Shown here: positions 23,927 to 35,192 of the stretch, piece by piece | Layout of the letters: each line of letters opens with the position of its first letter | Position numbering within the stretch: position 1 is the first letter of the stretch | From: Cucumis sativus | Lineage: Eukaryota; Streptophyta; Magnoliopsida; Cucurbitales; Cucurbitaceae | NCBI RefSeq assembly: GCF_000004075.3 | Contig: NC_026655.2 | Location: 23,545,489 to 23,609,488 of the forward strand | DNA length: 64,000 nt | Direction of reading: 5' to 3' | The notes under the pieces: generated by a model | Told to the model about the DNA's origin: nothing | Seen by the model: only the letters and a program-made list of their open reading frames with translations | The model's database searches: none | Program-made: the position numbers and the translations under genes

Positions 23927-25706
23927 ATGGCGGCCATGTCTGAAAATTTCATCGTCTTCTTTCTCTTAACAATGACAACTTGTTCTTCTGTCATTTTCTC
24001 TGCATCCGTCATTGAAGATCTCAACACCTTACATCCCCCGTTAGATTTCAACTCTACAATTTCCAAAAACTGTCATTTAAACCCTTCTCTTCGTTATTGC
24101 TCTGCTTCTCCAATGGATCTAATTGAAATTTTCAAGTCCTCCATTGTTGCTAGCCATCTTTGCAATGAATCCCGCAACCCCAATTGTGTCGAATCGTTTC
24201 CGAAAATCGATCTTCGCAGCCGCCCGAAGATTGCTCCTTTGTATCTGTCGTTTCACTTCTTCTGGAAGTACTGCCCTTTGAGTATCCATTCCATCGATTT
24301 GTCTAACAATTCTTTGAAAGGGAGTTTCCCTGTTGATGTTTTGGAATGTAAACAGATTGAGGTTCTTGATCTCAGTCGAAACGAACTCGATGGAGAAGTC
24401 CCATTTCGTATCTTCTCTGACATTACTAATCTAACTGTTCTAAATTTGTCTAACAATAAGTTCACTGAGAGTAAGATGTCTGATTTAGAGTTGTTCTTTA
24501 AAAGGTTTAATTCGTCGAGTTTTATAAGTTCTGGTCTTCTCCCAGATCATAGGAAGTATCAAATGAAGGCTGTGATCTTGTTGTTTGTGTTTCCCATTCT
24601 TGTGATTGTAGTAGTGTGGTTCTTGTGGTGGCTTTGTTTCCATAGGCCTGATTTCTTGCCAAGGATGTTAAGGAGGAAGCACAAGTTCACACCGGCAATG
24701 CTCAGGGCTGCGACCGGAGGATTTTTGAAGAAGAATTTGATTGTGAAGTGCAAGGGAGTTGATATTTACAGTGGAGTTCTAAGAGATGGGACTGAAGTTA
24801 GGATTGAAATCTACGGGAATGAGATTGCAAGGGAAAGTAGGAAAGAGTTTATTGATGAATGCAAGATCTTAACCCAATTATCCCACAAGAACTTGGTGAA
24901 ACTACTTGGCTGGTGTGGTAACCGACGAATGAGAGCCATCGTTATAGAGTGGTCGGAGGGTGAGAGCGTTGATATGTGGTTGTCGAGGTCGCCTCCACCG
25001 TGGAAACATAGGCTGAAAGTAGCCAAAGGAGTGTTGGAAGGCATGCTTTATTTGCAAGAGGAATGGCCTGGTGTTGATTATGATCTTAGGACAAACAGCC
25101 TTTTGTTGACTAGAAAGCTAGTGCCATTGATTTCAAGGTTCAAATTGGGCCATCGAAATAGCAGCTCAAAAAGTAAGTCGATCTGAAAGAAACTTCACCC
25201 ATCATTTTAAATACCACGATCAAATAATTGGCAAATTCAACACTTATTTATTTATTTATTTAATTTTTTGTGGTTCTTTAATGAAAAACAACATAAGCTG
25301 TTCAATAATTTCAATGTGTCAATAGATATTTCTCTGAATAAGTTTTCATGAACTTTAGCATGAGAAAATTAACATGGCAGTTGATGTATCAGATATCTAC
25401 AAATTCGGCGTGCTCTTGTTTGAAATGATAGTGAATCCGCAGCTGCGGGATGAGATCAAGCAAGGCGAATCTGATTTTGTTGGATACATAAAAATGCAAC
25501 TTCCCAACAATTTGCAAGCAGTGATCAACGAAGATATAAAGCTACAAAGAGAGAGCATGGTGAATCAGGCTAAAGCAGCAATAAACCTGGCACTGATGTG
25601 TACAGATCAATCAAGTGGGCATCAGCCAAATTTGAAATACATATTTGACAATGTAACTAGATTATTAAGTAATCACAAGATGCATGATACTGAGGAAGGA
25701 AGGTAG
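23927..25706 (+). CDS. LRR receptor-like pseudokinase
   Basis: Two exons, 23927-25172 and 25381-25706, joined at donor AAAA|GTAAGT and acceptor GGCAG|TTGAT, give 523 aa. Only this acceptor keeps the frame: the nearer AG at 25358 would meet TGA. Order: signal peptide (1 to about 26), Cys-containing N-cap, two to three LRRs (IDLSNNSLKGSFP at about 123, VLDLSRNELDGEVP at about 146, VLNLSNNKF at about 171), membrane segment about 214-238, and a kinase-like domain from about 252 to 510. The kinase fold is recognisable in FIDECKILTQLSHKNLVKLLGWC and DIYKFGVLLFEMI. The catalytic features are gone: no P-loop glycine pattern, Ile-Glu-Ile in place of the VAIK lysine, YDLRTNSLLL for HRDLKxxN, and SRFKLG where DFG belongs. 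It is probably a plasma-membrane receptor or co-receptor signalling without phosphotransfer. The ligand is unknown. Confidence 0.88.
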
Positions 25707-26037
25707 GCACATAAGGATTCTATCAAGTTAGTAAGAGCCTCGATACTGAAAACACTTCCAAGATTTTTTTTACTATATATTGTAATTTCCTCAATAACTA
25801 CAAAGAACAAAGAATGAAAATATAACTTCACACTGTTTCTTCACTCAAGTGGTTCTTGCTTTCTCCATGGTTTTTGAACATTTGAGTCTCTTTGTATTTA
25901 TTACATATAAAATAATCACTAAATCAAAGCAGAATACCCCCATGTTTGATCCTCTCGTGTTGAAACAGCCGTGCTCACCTAAAATGAGAGGTATCTATAA
26001 TTTTATGTATAAAAAGTTGACTAAACTGAAGTTCATG
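25707..26037. other. Convergent 3' ends of receptor-like and SDR genes
   Basis: Only 331 bp separate the two stop codons of the converging genes, so their 3' UTRs may overlap. Poly(A)-like AT-rich words occur for both directions. Confidence 0.5.
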
Positions 26038-28411
26038 CTACCAGGGAATTTCCTGACCATCCCAAGCAAAAAACTTGCCGTTGTCTTGGCTCTTTGCATT
26101 GTTGATGATTGTCATGAGCTTTTGGACTGAAAACTCTTTTGTAAAAAGTTTGCCTTCAGGAACATTTCTCTGAAATGGCCTAGACAGATCGGTGTCCACT
26201 GTGCCTGGATGCAACAATATGCATACAATTGGATCTTTCTTCCTTGCAAATTCTACTGACACGTTTTTTGTCACTTTGCAAGCAAAAACGAAAGATATTT
26301 TAGATGATGTCATAAAGTGTAACATTTAGCTCCTCTGTACTGTAATTTATGCATACAAATAATTAACAAATTCATAAAACATCTAATATGAATAACTGGT
26401 AAGCGGAAACTGCAGTTCTTCAATTCAATTTTTCATAGTTTAAACGATCTTTGTAGGTTGGATTTTTGAATTTCTGCAATGAACGTGTATGTGTGTGTAT
26501 TGAAAATGAACTTTTTTTCGTTTGATTGAAGAACGTGAAAGCATATTATCATGCAGAAAAGATATGCAAAAAACAAGAGATCTGAATTCAAGTTAAAAGA
26601 TAAAAGCATAATCAGAAAAAAAACTATTTCCGTTTCTTTCCCCTTTAGGTTGTCCATATTAATGAACCATGTAATGGGCAGGTTAATGTAAAGACAAGAA
26701 GGAAGACACTATACATTGGTTAAGTGCTGTCTTTGAAGCTCGGTAAGAATGCCAACCCCCAAGACGGTTATCTCCAATTGATCCCACCCGAGCGCTTAGA
26801 TTGGCAACGACAGCAACTTCTCTTTCTGTTCCAGAACCTCCCCCTGCCTTCAGAAAAGGCCACAAGTGCTGCTCAAATAAATCATAGCACACAGCAGTCA
26901 GTACTAACTAAACAATATGCTTATACTTGAACTCGAGACAAAGAAACGTTCAATTGGTGGTTTATTTTGTGCAACCCTTCAGACTATACAGAGTCAGTAA
27001 CTGGTTGAAAGAAGAATTATACATTCCTTTCCTAAATAGAAATAGAGTGATGGATAGAATAAAAGCCAATAACTATCCCGAAATTATTTCAGCTGCAAGA
27101 GCATGTTTAGGGAAGTAGTTTCAACTGAATGGAAATAAAGACAAGTTTTTGAAGAAATGTGGAAACAATTGCAAAGTCTAAGATTCGAGTGGAATGAGCC
27201 TAAATTTCTTACTGAAAAGTGAAAACTAATATTGTAAACAATCAGAAAAGGCTTGAGTGAGTTTCACCTTGATCACTAGAATAGGACCAACAGCATTAAC
27301 CTCGTAAGCATGAAGCAAAGAAGATTTCTCCACTTTATACAGGGTAGTTTCTGCATTGGAACCAGAACATGACCAATAGCTTAGATCACGGCTACTAAGT
27401 TACATGAACCAATAAAGGAAAAACATGGAGTCAATTGTCAATTCTATTACGTAAATCAGAAGTATATCTCAATTTTAGGTCTAGGTTGGAGGAAAAGAAG
27501 TAAAATCTATAATTCACCAAGAAAAAGACGACTACAATGTTGCATAAGGAACCAATGGCATTAATATGATGGGACCGTAACGAACTAAGCGTAATGCTGT
27601 TCAAATAACCATGGAATTATTAATTCTATGAAGAAATACCTGGTTGGATTACATTAGGAATTGAAAGAATGCCAGACGCATTAATTAGCAAATTCAACGA
27701 CCCATATCTTTCTTCTATAGACTTTGCAGATGCCTGAAATACATTGTAACATTGACAAACAAATAATAAAAATCGTATACAAAATGCACAGTAAAAAGAA
27801 AAAATTTCTTCATTATAAAGTAGATTTCACAACCTAATTCAACGCTTAAAACTTGTGAGAGTATTCTACTTTTACTTGGGGTTCAGAAAAAACCTGCTTC
27901 TATCAATCTGTAAAATCCCAGATGCACCAAAACCAAAAACTAGCTTAAATCATTAGAAGATTAAACAAGTATAGAATTTGATATAACTTCAACCAAAACT
28001 TCTATCTTCAATAAAAAGGTAAGCAACCAAGCCAACCAAACCAATGTGATCTACTGTGAAAGATAAAAGTAAAACCATGTTTAAGAAACAGAGTGAAACC
28101 TTAATGGTGGTTTCGTTGGTCACATCCAACTGTAGAATGCAAAGGCGTTCATCAAACTTGTTTTTCAGCTCAAGAAGCCCTGTAGCTTGTCCAGGATTTC
28201 GACATGTAGCAACAACATGTCCTTTTTCATTCTTCTCCAGCAGATGTTTAACCTACACCAAGATGAGTTTAAACCCAATTTTAATTTGTTAAGCAACAGC
28301 TAAAGTAAGTAACGAGAGAGCAATTTGGAGGTCAATAATTCACACCACTTTCAGAGAAACTAACTAACATCTACAATATACCATTACCAAATTCAAAAGT
28401 GAATGCTTGGA

Positions 28412-28449
<38 letters not shown>

Positions 28450-28602
28450 GACAAATTCGAGGCCAATTCCTCTGGAAGCTCCTTGCACCATTGAAACTCC
28501 ACCTTCCCATTTGGAAGAAAGAGAGGAAAAAGTGGGCATCCGAGCAAAGGATCTAAGGGTTCTAGGGGCGAACATTGGGTGATTCAGAAGGAGAAGGTTC
28601 AT
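26038..28602 (-). CDS. Short-chain dehydrogenase/reductase, probably organellar
   Basis: Six minus-strand exons: 28453-28602, 28100-28252, 27640-27733, 27268-27350, 26715-26868 and 26038-26273. All have GT-AG borders and join in frame to 289 aa. Residues 1 to about 34 (MNLLLLNHPMFAPRTLRSFA...) are Arg/Ser-rich with few acids, suggesting a targeting peptide. The Rossmann nucleotide site is MVQGASRGIGLEF (about 38-50). Further hallmarks are LQLDVTNET (91-98), LLINASGIL (116-124), the VNAVGP active-site Asn (151) and the catalytic YRASK (Tyr202, Lys206) after a Ser in ANLSARVGS. HPGTVDTDLSRPF is the usual post-active-site loop. It belongs to the classical, C-factor-like SDR group and would reduce or oxidise a carbonyl or alcohol with NAD(P)(H). 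The substrate cannot be told from sequence. Confidence 0.92.
28415..28445. repeat. (AG)n microsatellite beside the SDR intron-1 donor
   Basis: An (AG)n tract of about 30 bp on the plus strand reads as (CT)n at the very start of SDR intron 1, beginning 8-10 nt after the GTCGGT donor of exon 28453-28602. Confidence 0.9.
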
Positions 28603-31120
28603 AACCTGATTTGATGAAGTAAAACGCGACAGCCACAGGAATCCATTAATGAGGTTGTTTGGAATAAGATGGAGGGTAAGGTAGACAATAAATTTAGTAG
28701 AAAATTAGAAATGGCTAATGCAGAGGGAGAACAACTCCATTGGCAAACTCTCAAAAGAACTTATGGCTGCCGTAACGCCACATTCTACATTTCACTCTTT
28801 AATTAGATTGCACTCAAAATTGAAATTCTCTACAGCTTTCTATGATAATAACATACAATATTGTATTCTTTCTAAGTTCTCCCAAACCCAAGTATAGCAT
28901 AATTACTTTTTACACTTTTCTTTATCCGTAAAAATGGCAAAATTCAAGCGTAACCCACGTTTAGAAAATACAAAATTACAAACCTACCATCTAGAATTAT
29001 AAACATTTTCATGCATTATTTGATATGTTGTTGATACACAGATGTGTTTTCGATACACTTGTTGATACACTTTACGAATTAAACAACACTTGATACACAT
29101 AATTGGTTTGATACACTTGATATCTTGTTGATACATTTGTTAAACTTTGCAAATACACTCGATCAATTAAATACATTGATGCACTAAGCATAATATGTTT
29201 GTTGCATTGTCGATACATTTGTTATGATTTGTTCATACACTTGTTGTATTTTGTTCATACACATGATGAGTTTAATAAATACACTACTGATAAACATTTT
29301 ATATTTCACTAGTACACTCGAAAAATTTAATACACTTGATACAATTTATATGTTTGATACCCTTGATGTATTGGTACACTTTCTATGTTTACTGATATAC
29401 TCAGATTGATTAAAATACACTTGATACATTTGAGGTTCTCTGTTGATATACTTACTTCACTAGTAAACATTGATACATATTATATGTTTGATACACCAAG
29501 TTATATCATTCATATACCTAATAATACTAAAATGAATTGCATAAAATTTGAGAAAATGAAAAATAATGTAGTAAGTATATCAACCAATTAATACATATAA
29601 TATAAGTACATTACAACATTAATATACAAAACTAATACATATAACGTGACGCTCTAACAAAACAAAGACAACCATCTTCATTACATCCCAATACAAAACT
29701 AATACATATAAAATGACTTCAACAAAATTTCTTTACTACGTACAAAACAAATCCTTCTCCTTAAAAGTCAACTCATTCTTAATAGAGGTAATATCAACAT
29801 CTTTAAAAATTGTTAATTCACCTCCCAAATTAGTCTCAACTACGGAAGAAGAATCTGAAGAATCGATTAAACATCCAAAACTGTATATATAAAATCAGCA
29901 ACTAAAGGACATTGCGTAGATTGATCTTTAATTAATGTCAAGAACTAAGTCGCATCTTTATCTTCAACAATCTTAAGAACATGATGAGCATCATTACTAT
30001 CTATAGGCAACAAAACTGAAAGTTTTATACAATGATTCAACTTGAATTTCGGTACGTATCAAGTTCACACAAAAAAAGAATCAAATGATGATATCACTCC
30101 ATCAACCAAAACACAATTGTTTTTTAATCCACTTAACATTGTCGCTCATCCATTGAGACCACATAAAAAACAATATTACTGCAAGCTTAACCATAACTAC
30201 AATGAACTGCAACAATTTTGGAAAAATGAAAAATACGTAGTAAGTGTATTAGCAACTAATACATATAATATAAGTACATCATATCACTGATATAAAAATC
30301 TGGTACAAATTTATATAAAAAAAAGAACCAAACATAAATAAATAAAACAAAGCTATGCAAAGCCTCTTTCGGTAAAAGAGATGAGTAACAAATAAAAAAT
30401 CAAATAAAAGAGATGAGGAAGAACAAATTGTAGCCTTAGTTTCAGATAGATGATGATCGATTCACAGAAGAAGAAAGAAAAAAGATGATGATTAAAGTCC
30501 CTTACCAATTTCATACACCAAAATATAGGAAAGAATATTAGAGCTTTAAAAAAGAATATAGGACCTACCAATGGTAGGGAAGAGGGAGAAGAAGACGAGG
30601 AGAAGATACGTAGCGAAAAGGAGAAACCAAGAACGATGAAGATTGAAGGAGTGACGGAAAAGACCGTGAAGAGGAAGAGTAAAAGTGACGATAACATGAA
30701 CGATAAAAAGAGAAAGAAAAAATGAATGGTGTTGATTTTGTTTAAAAAATCTAACTTTCATAAATACCCTTAAAACTTAAAAAGTAATTCAAAATCTATT
30801 TTTTACTAAAAAAAACTTTTCAACATCCAAAATAAAAACCAAATTAAAGTTAAAATACAAAATCTCACCAAATTTGAACGTAAAGATGTCTCTTTAAAAT
30901 ATACTAAAACAATAATTAGTTATAGAAAAAAACTTATTTGGTTATTAAGCACTAAAGTTCTAAAATCTCTCGGTGTTTTTATTAGTCAGAGCAAATATAT
31001 CTTATTAAAGTGTGTGAAATTTTATTTATTTAGTTATTTGTGGGGAAAAAGAGAGTGGAGAAAAAAGAAAAAGAAAATAGAGAAGCAAGACAATAACTGA
31101 TTTGCTTGGAGACGATAACA
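28603..31120. other. SDR upstream region and degenerate GATACAC repeats
   Basis: About 29020-29510 is filled with irregularly spaced 'ttgatacac' and 'gatacactt' words. A unit of about 100 bp containing 'taatacatataatataagta' at about 29540-29640 recurs at about 30200-30290. The region at 30350-30760 reads Phe/Ser/Leu-rich on the minus strand but has no domain. No gene is supported. Confidence 0.5.
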
Positions 31121-31149
31121 AAATGTATTTATTTAGTTATTTGCGCGCA

Positions 31150-32150
31150 AGGAAGAGTTTGGACAAACTCCACTTTGGCAAAATAACTTCCATCATTTGT
31201 GTCCCGAAAGGAGAATAAGTGTGGGTATTTGACGCCGAAAGGTTGTCACCCTTGAAAGAGAAGTTCTGTAAGTCTTGTAAGTAAATCCTTTTAGATAGAT
31301 CTTGTTTAACCCAACTTAGTCATTTGCATCCCGAGAGGTGAGCAAGTGTGGCGTTACTGAGCTTTATGGCATCAAGGCTGCTACATGGCTTAATCGCCTA
31401 GTAACGCGGAGACCTTTCTTCACTCTTTCTTAATACAAGTTAGTTCACAATTATCTCGCGTGATTTCTTATTCCCCATTTACAGAATCTCTAGTATAGAT
31501 AGTAGATACAATTTAAACTTACACTTTATATTGTATAGATAGTGATTCTATACCACCTGAATGAAGATTAAACCTTAGAACTAAGCTTTGATATCAATTC
31601 TTTGTATTTCACCTTGGATTACCCAGGAAACCTATTGTACTTAAAAAGGACTTAGTAATTACGCAATTTAGAGAGACAGGGTGAGCATTTCGCATGCAAT
31701 GATTATGACCAATGACTCACCGAATAAAACTAGATTTAGACATACACATACATAACCACACACACAACTAAGTCCGAAAAATTCACCACCAGCTTCTACT
31801 CTTAGTGGTGTATGTGTGAACTTCATGTTTAACTTAACTATGCTTAGTTTAGACTTGAACACGTGGCCCATTAAGTAAATTTAGTAAATTTTCGGAAAAT
31901 TTTCTTACTCCCTTCTCACCTAGTTTTTCAACTTGCGAAGAACCTTAATCGCATACTAACACTTAACCTTCAAAAGTCTTGTCTCATAACTAATTACCAA
32001 CTTCTTATTGCATAGCCTTGCTTCATCGCCTGATGTCAATTTTTGTCAAAAACCTTTCACTTAAAACACCTACTTTTCATACTTAACCAAGTTTAACCAC
32101 TTAACTTAGATACGTATCTCACAAGATGCCTCACAGATAAGTAATAATAA
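31150..32150 (+). mobile_element. LTR-family non-coding fragment, plus orientation
   Basis: About 31415-31450 ('cttaatacaagttagttcac') and 31570-31650 ('actaagctttgatatcaatt', 'ggattacccaggaaacctat') match the reverse complement of sequence at about 39340-39420 and 39560-39600, next to the Ty3/Gypsy pol fragment. This is therefore a second, inverted piece of the same family, without coding sequence. Edges are approximate. Confidence 0.5.
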
Positions 32151-32584
32151 CTCACCTCGTTTTTCTTTTTTCATTTTCTATGATTCATTTTACTTATTAT
32201 TTTTAATTTACTTAAGTAAAATCTAATTGATATTAGGAGAAAAAAAATATTTTTAACTCAAATTTCTAGGTTTGATTTCTATTTATTCCTTAAGTTTTAA
32301 TATATTACAAATATTATAGTACTTAAATTCGCTGAAGGATTACCAACTTCCAAATTTAATTTTGTTTTAGTTTGGTTTTTAGATGTTAAGATTTACGCTT
32401 CTAAATTTCATTTTTCATTAAAATCTTCACTTCTTATATTTTATACTAATATTTATTAATTAATTCAAATAATTCAACTAATTTTATAGTATTAAAAGTA
32501 ATTTTTGTTACAGAAAACATTTCCTTTTTAATTTAATCTAATGAGAAATCTACAATTTTAATTTCTATCCCATTAGACTACTTA

Positions 32585-34567
32585 TGTAACAGCTCGAACT
32601 CTAAATTAATTGATTTTAATCAGATTGTTTTACTTTTAGGACTTTTAAATTTTGTTGGGTGTTATTTTATTGATTTTGGCTTGAAAAAGAAATTTAATTA
32701 ATGGAAAAGAAAAGAAGTGAGGGAGGAAAAGGTAATAATAATAATAATATATTAATAATATTATTATTATTAACTATTAATTGTTATTATTAAAAAAAAG
32801 AAATTAAAATTTCTTTTCTTCTTCTTCCTCCCGCGCGCACACCCCCCTCTGTCCTTCTTCTTCCGTTTCTCTTTTCTTCTTTTCTACTCTACTTCAGCCC
32901 ACCGCCCCTCCCCATCTCCGTTCGGTTCTGCGACCACCGCCCCCAACCTCATGTCAGCCGCCTATTCCGAATCGCCGTCGTCTTGCCGAGGTTGAAGTCG
33001 AAGGGCCAGTTCGCGTCGCGGCCTTATTCGCACGGCTTGGTCTTCGTTCGCGACGTCCGGCCACCGGCTGTCGCGACAACTGTTCGCCGCTCTCCTCCGC
33101 GCGTTCCTTTTCGTCAGACCGAGCCGTCCACACCCTCTGTTTCGTTCTGCCTCCGTTCTACAAAGCGCCGCCGTCGCGCGACTCTCCACCTCTCAACCGC
33201 GAAGTGTAAACCGTTTCGCCTCGATCAGTGCAACACAATTTTTGTCTTTACGTTCGATCCCTACTGCCTCTACTTTTACTGTGAATGGTTGAAGTTTATT
33301 GATGGAAATTGAAGTTGGGTTGTAGTTGTTTTGAAACTTTGTTCAAGTATTATGGTTGTATTAGTGGTTGATCTGTTGTTCGATCTTAGGTATTGAGGGT
33401 AGCGCTTGATTTTCTTTGGGTTCACAACAAATATTGGTTTTGGTTTGAACTCAATTCGATAACGTTGGGTTTGTTTTCGTGAATTCTAGTGCGGTTAAGG
33501 AGCTTACTTAAGGTTAAGGTAAAAGATTTTCTACTACTGGACTCATCTATAAATTAGAATATGTTGACGGTATGTTATCTCTAAACTGAGAATGGATGAC
33601 AGTTAGGATATATATATAATTTGAAGTAGACTTGAGATTGAATGTATGTTGTGTTTTGATCGGAACTATATATATATATGGGTGTGAAATGACTGCAAAC
33701 TGTGGATGTTGCCTATTATAATATGTGGATGTGAACTTGTTGGCTGTCGTGTGGACTGGGTGTAAATTATACCAAGTATGGCCATGTGCTAGTTAACCGA
33801 GGGGATATTATGATTACTTAGTTTATTTGACTGATGTGTTAATATGTTACTGACTGACTTGGGCTAAAAAGCAATAAGTTGACTGTTAGAGTATTAAGCC
33901 AAGAGATAATTTGACTGTATTATGGTTGACTGCTAAGATGTTTAAAATGGACTGAGGGGAAAATTATAAGTTTCCTATTGGGTAGTTACCTTGCAGGTGT
34001 CCTACGGGATCATCACCCTTTTGTGCATCATTTGGAAGCACTAGACTGATATGTGCATCCTTCGGGAGCACTAGACTGATTTATGCATCCCTCGTGACGT
34101 TAGACTGATTATGTGTATCTAACGAGATTAGTCACAGGGTTCTCCACAGGAAGTTAATAGTTTATTTTTTTTTCCTTAACGGGATCAGTAGTGGGTCTCT
34201 TACTGATTATGTTTATACTCACCATTTTATGTTTAACTTTTTCAGGCAAAGGTAACAAGGGAGGCAGACCGGCGAGGGACATGAAGGAAGCGTGATTGCC
34301 TTAGGGAATATTTTAATTTGCTTCCGCTTGATTTTCGTTTTAGTACTTGAGACTGTTTAGAAAATTTTGTGGTTTAACTGAAGTCACGAACTGATGATTT
34401 GTAAGCATTACTTTGAGAGTTTTTGATTATTTTAAACAAGGTCCAAACTTAAGTTGTTTTATTTGATCATATGATTTCAAATGAATTTTAATATATTTGG
34501 TGTCAATTAAGGTCTTTTTGTCAAAATTAATGACTTCAACTTAGTTAGAAAATGTAGGGTCGTTACA
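32585..34567. mobile_element. Solo LTR of a Ty3/Gypsy-type retrotransposon
   Basis: It starts TGTAACAGCTCGAACTC and ends GGGTCGTTACA, giving inverted TGTAAC/GTTACA ends as in many plant Gypsy LTRs. Flanking pentamers ACTTA (32580-32584) and AATTA (34568-34572) match at four of five positions, as expected for an old target duplication. The length of 1983 bp with no gag or pol on either side indicates a solo LTR. A sharp GC-rich block at about 32830-33230 creates random open frames that are not genes. About 34015-34130 has tandem units of about 37 bp ('gcactagactgat'). Confidence 0.75.
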
Positions 34568-35192
34568 AATTAATTATATGAAAAAAAGAAAGAGAAACAC
34601 ACATGTATGCACTCAATAGTAATCAAGTACAAGATATCGAACCATGCATCACATGAAATCAATCTTTATAAACACAAGTTCAACTCTACGAAACATGTTT
34701 CTTCGAAAAATCTCGTATAGACAAATATATAATTAGAAATATTGTCAAATAAACTCCCTAAAAATCCTTGAAAGACAATTTCTTCAACCAATTAGGTGTC
34801 ACATTAACTCTAATTGTCACCTCTTTCTGTATGCTCATTACACTTTCCTTGATAGATTAGTACATATACCCTCTTTGTTAACATATAGACCAAATCATGA
34901 ATAATTATTAGTTTACTAGTTTCCACTATTTCATTATTGAGTATATGATCAAATATAATAACAATATTGTGTGTTTTGAGAGATTCTAGAATTCTTTCTT
35001 AACTCTTGCTCTATATTTGTTATATATATATATAAATAAATAAAGTATATTAAGCAAAATATATATCTTCCATCTTTTAGTTATTGTTGTTTATACTCGA
35101 AAACAAACAAACTAGTGAGTAGTGTAACTCTCTCGTTTATTTAAATCAAACTACAAGCAAAGTAGTTCGAGTGAGATAGATGAAGATCAACT

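Noticed and set aside
25359-25380. Alternative acceptor TTTAG at 25358 for the receptor-like gene
   Set aside because: Joining the phase-1 donor at 25172 to it puts TGA immediately in frame; the AG at 25380 keeps the frame.
30353-30761. Phe/Leu/Ser-rich membrane-like frames on the minus strand
   Set aside because: Produced by an A/G-rich plus strand. No start context, domain or conserved pattern.
32962-33312. Overlapping Arg/Pro-rich open frames on both strands
   Set aside because: They lie in the GC-rich leader part of the solo LTR, where stop codons are rare by composition. There is no domain or start context.
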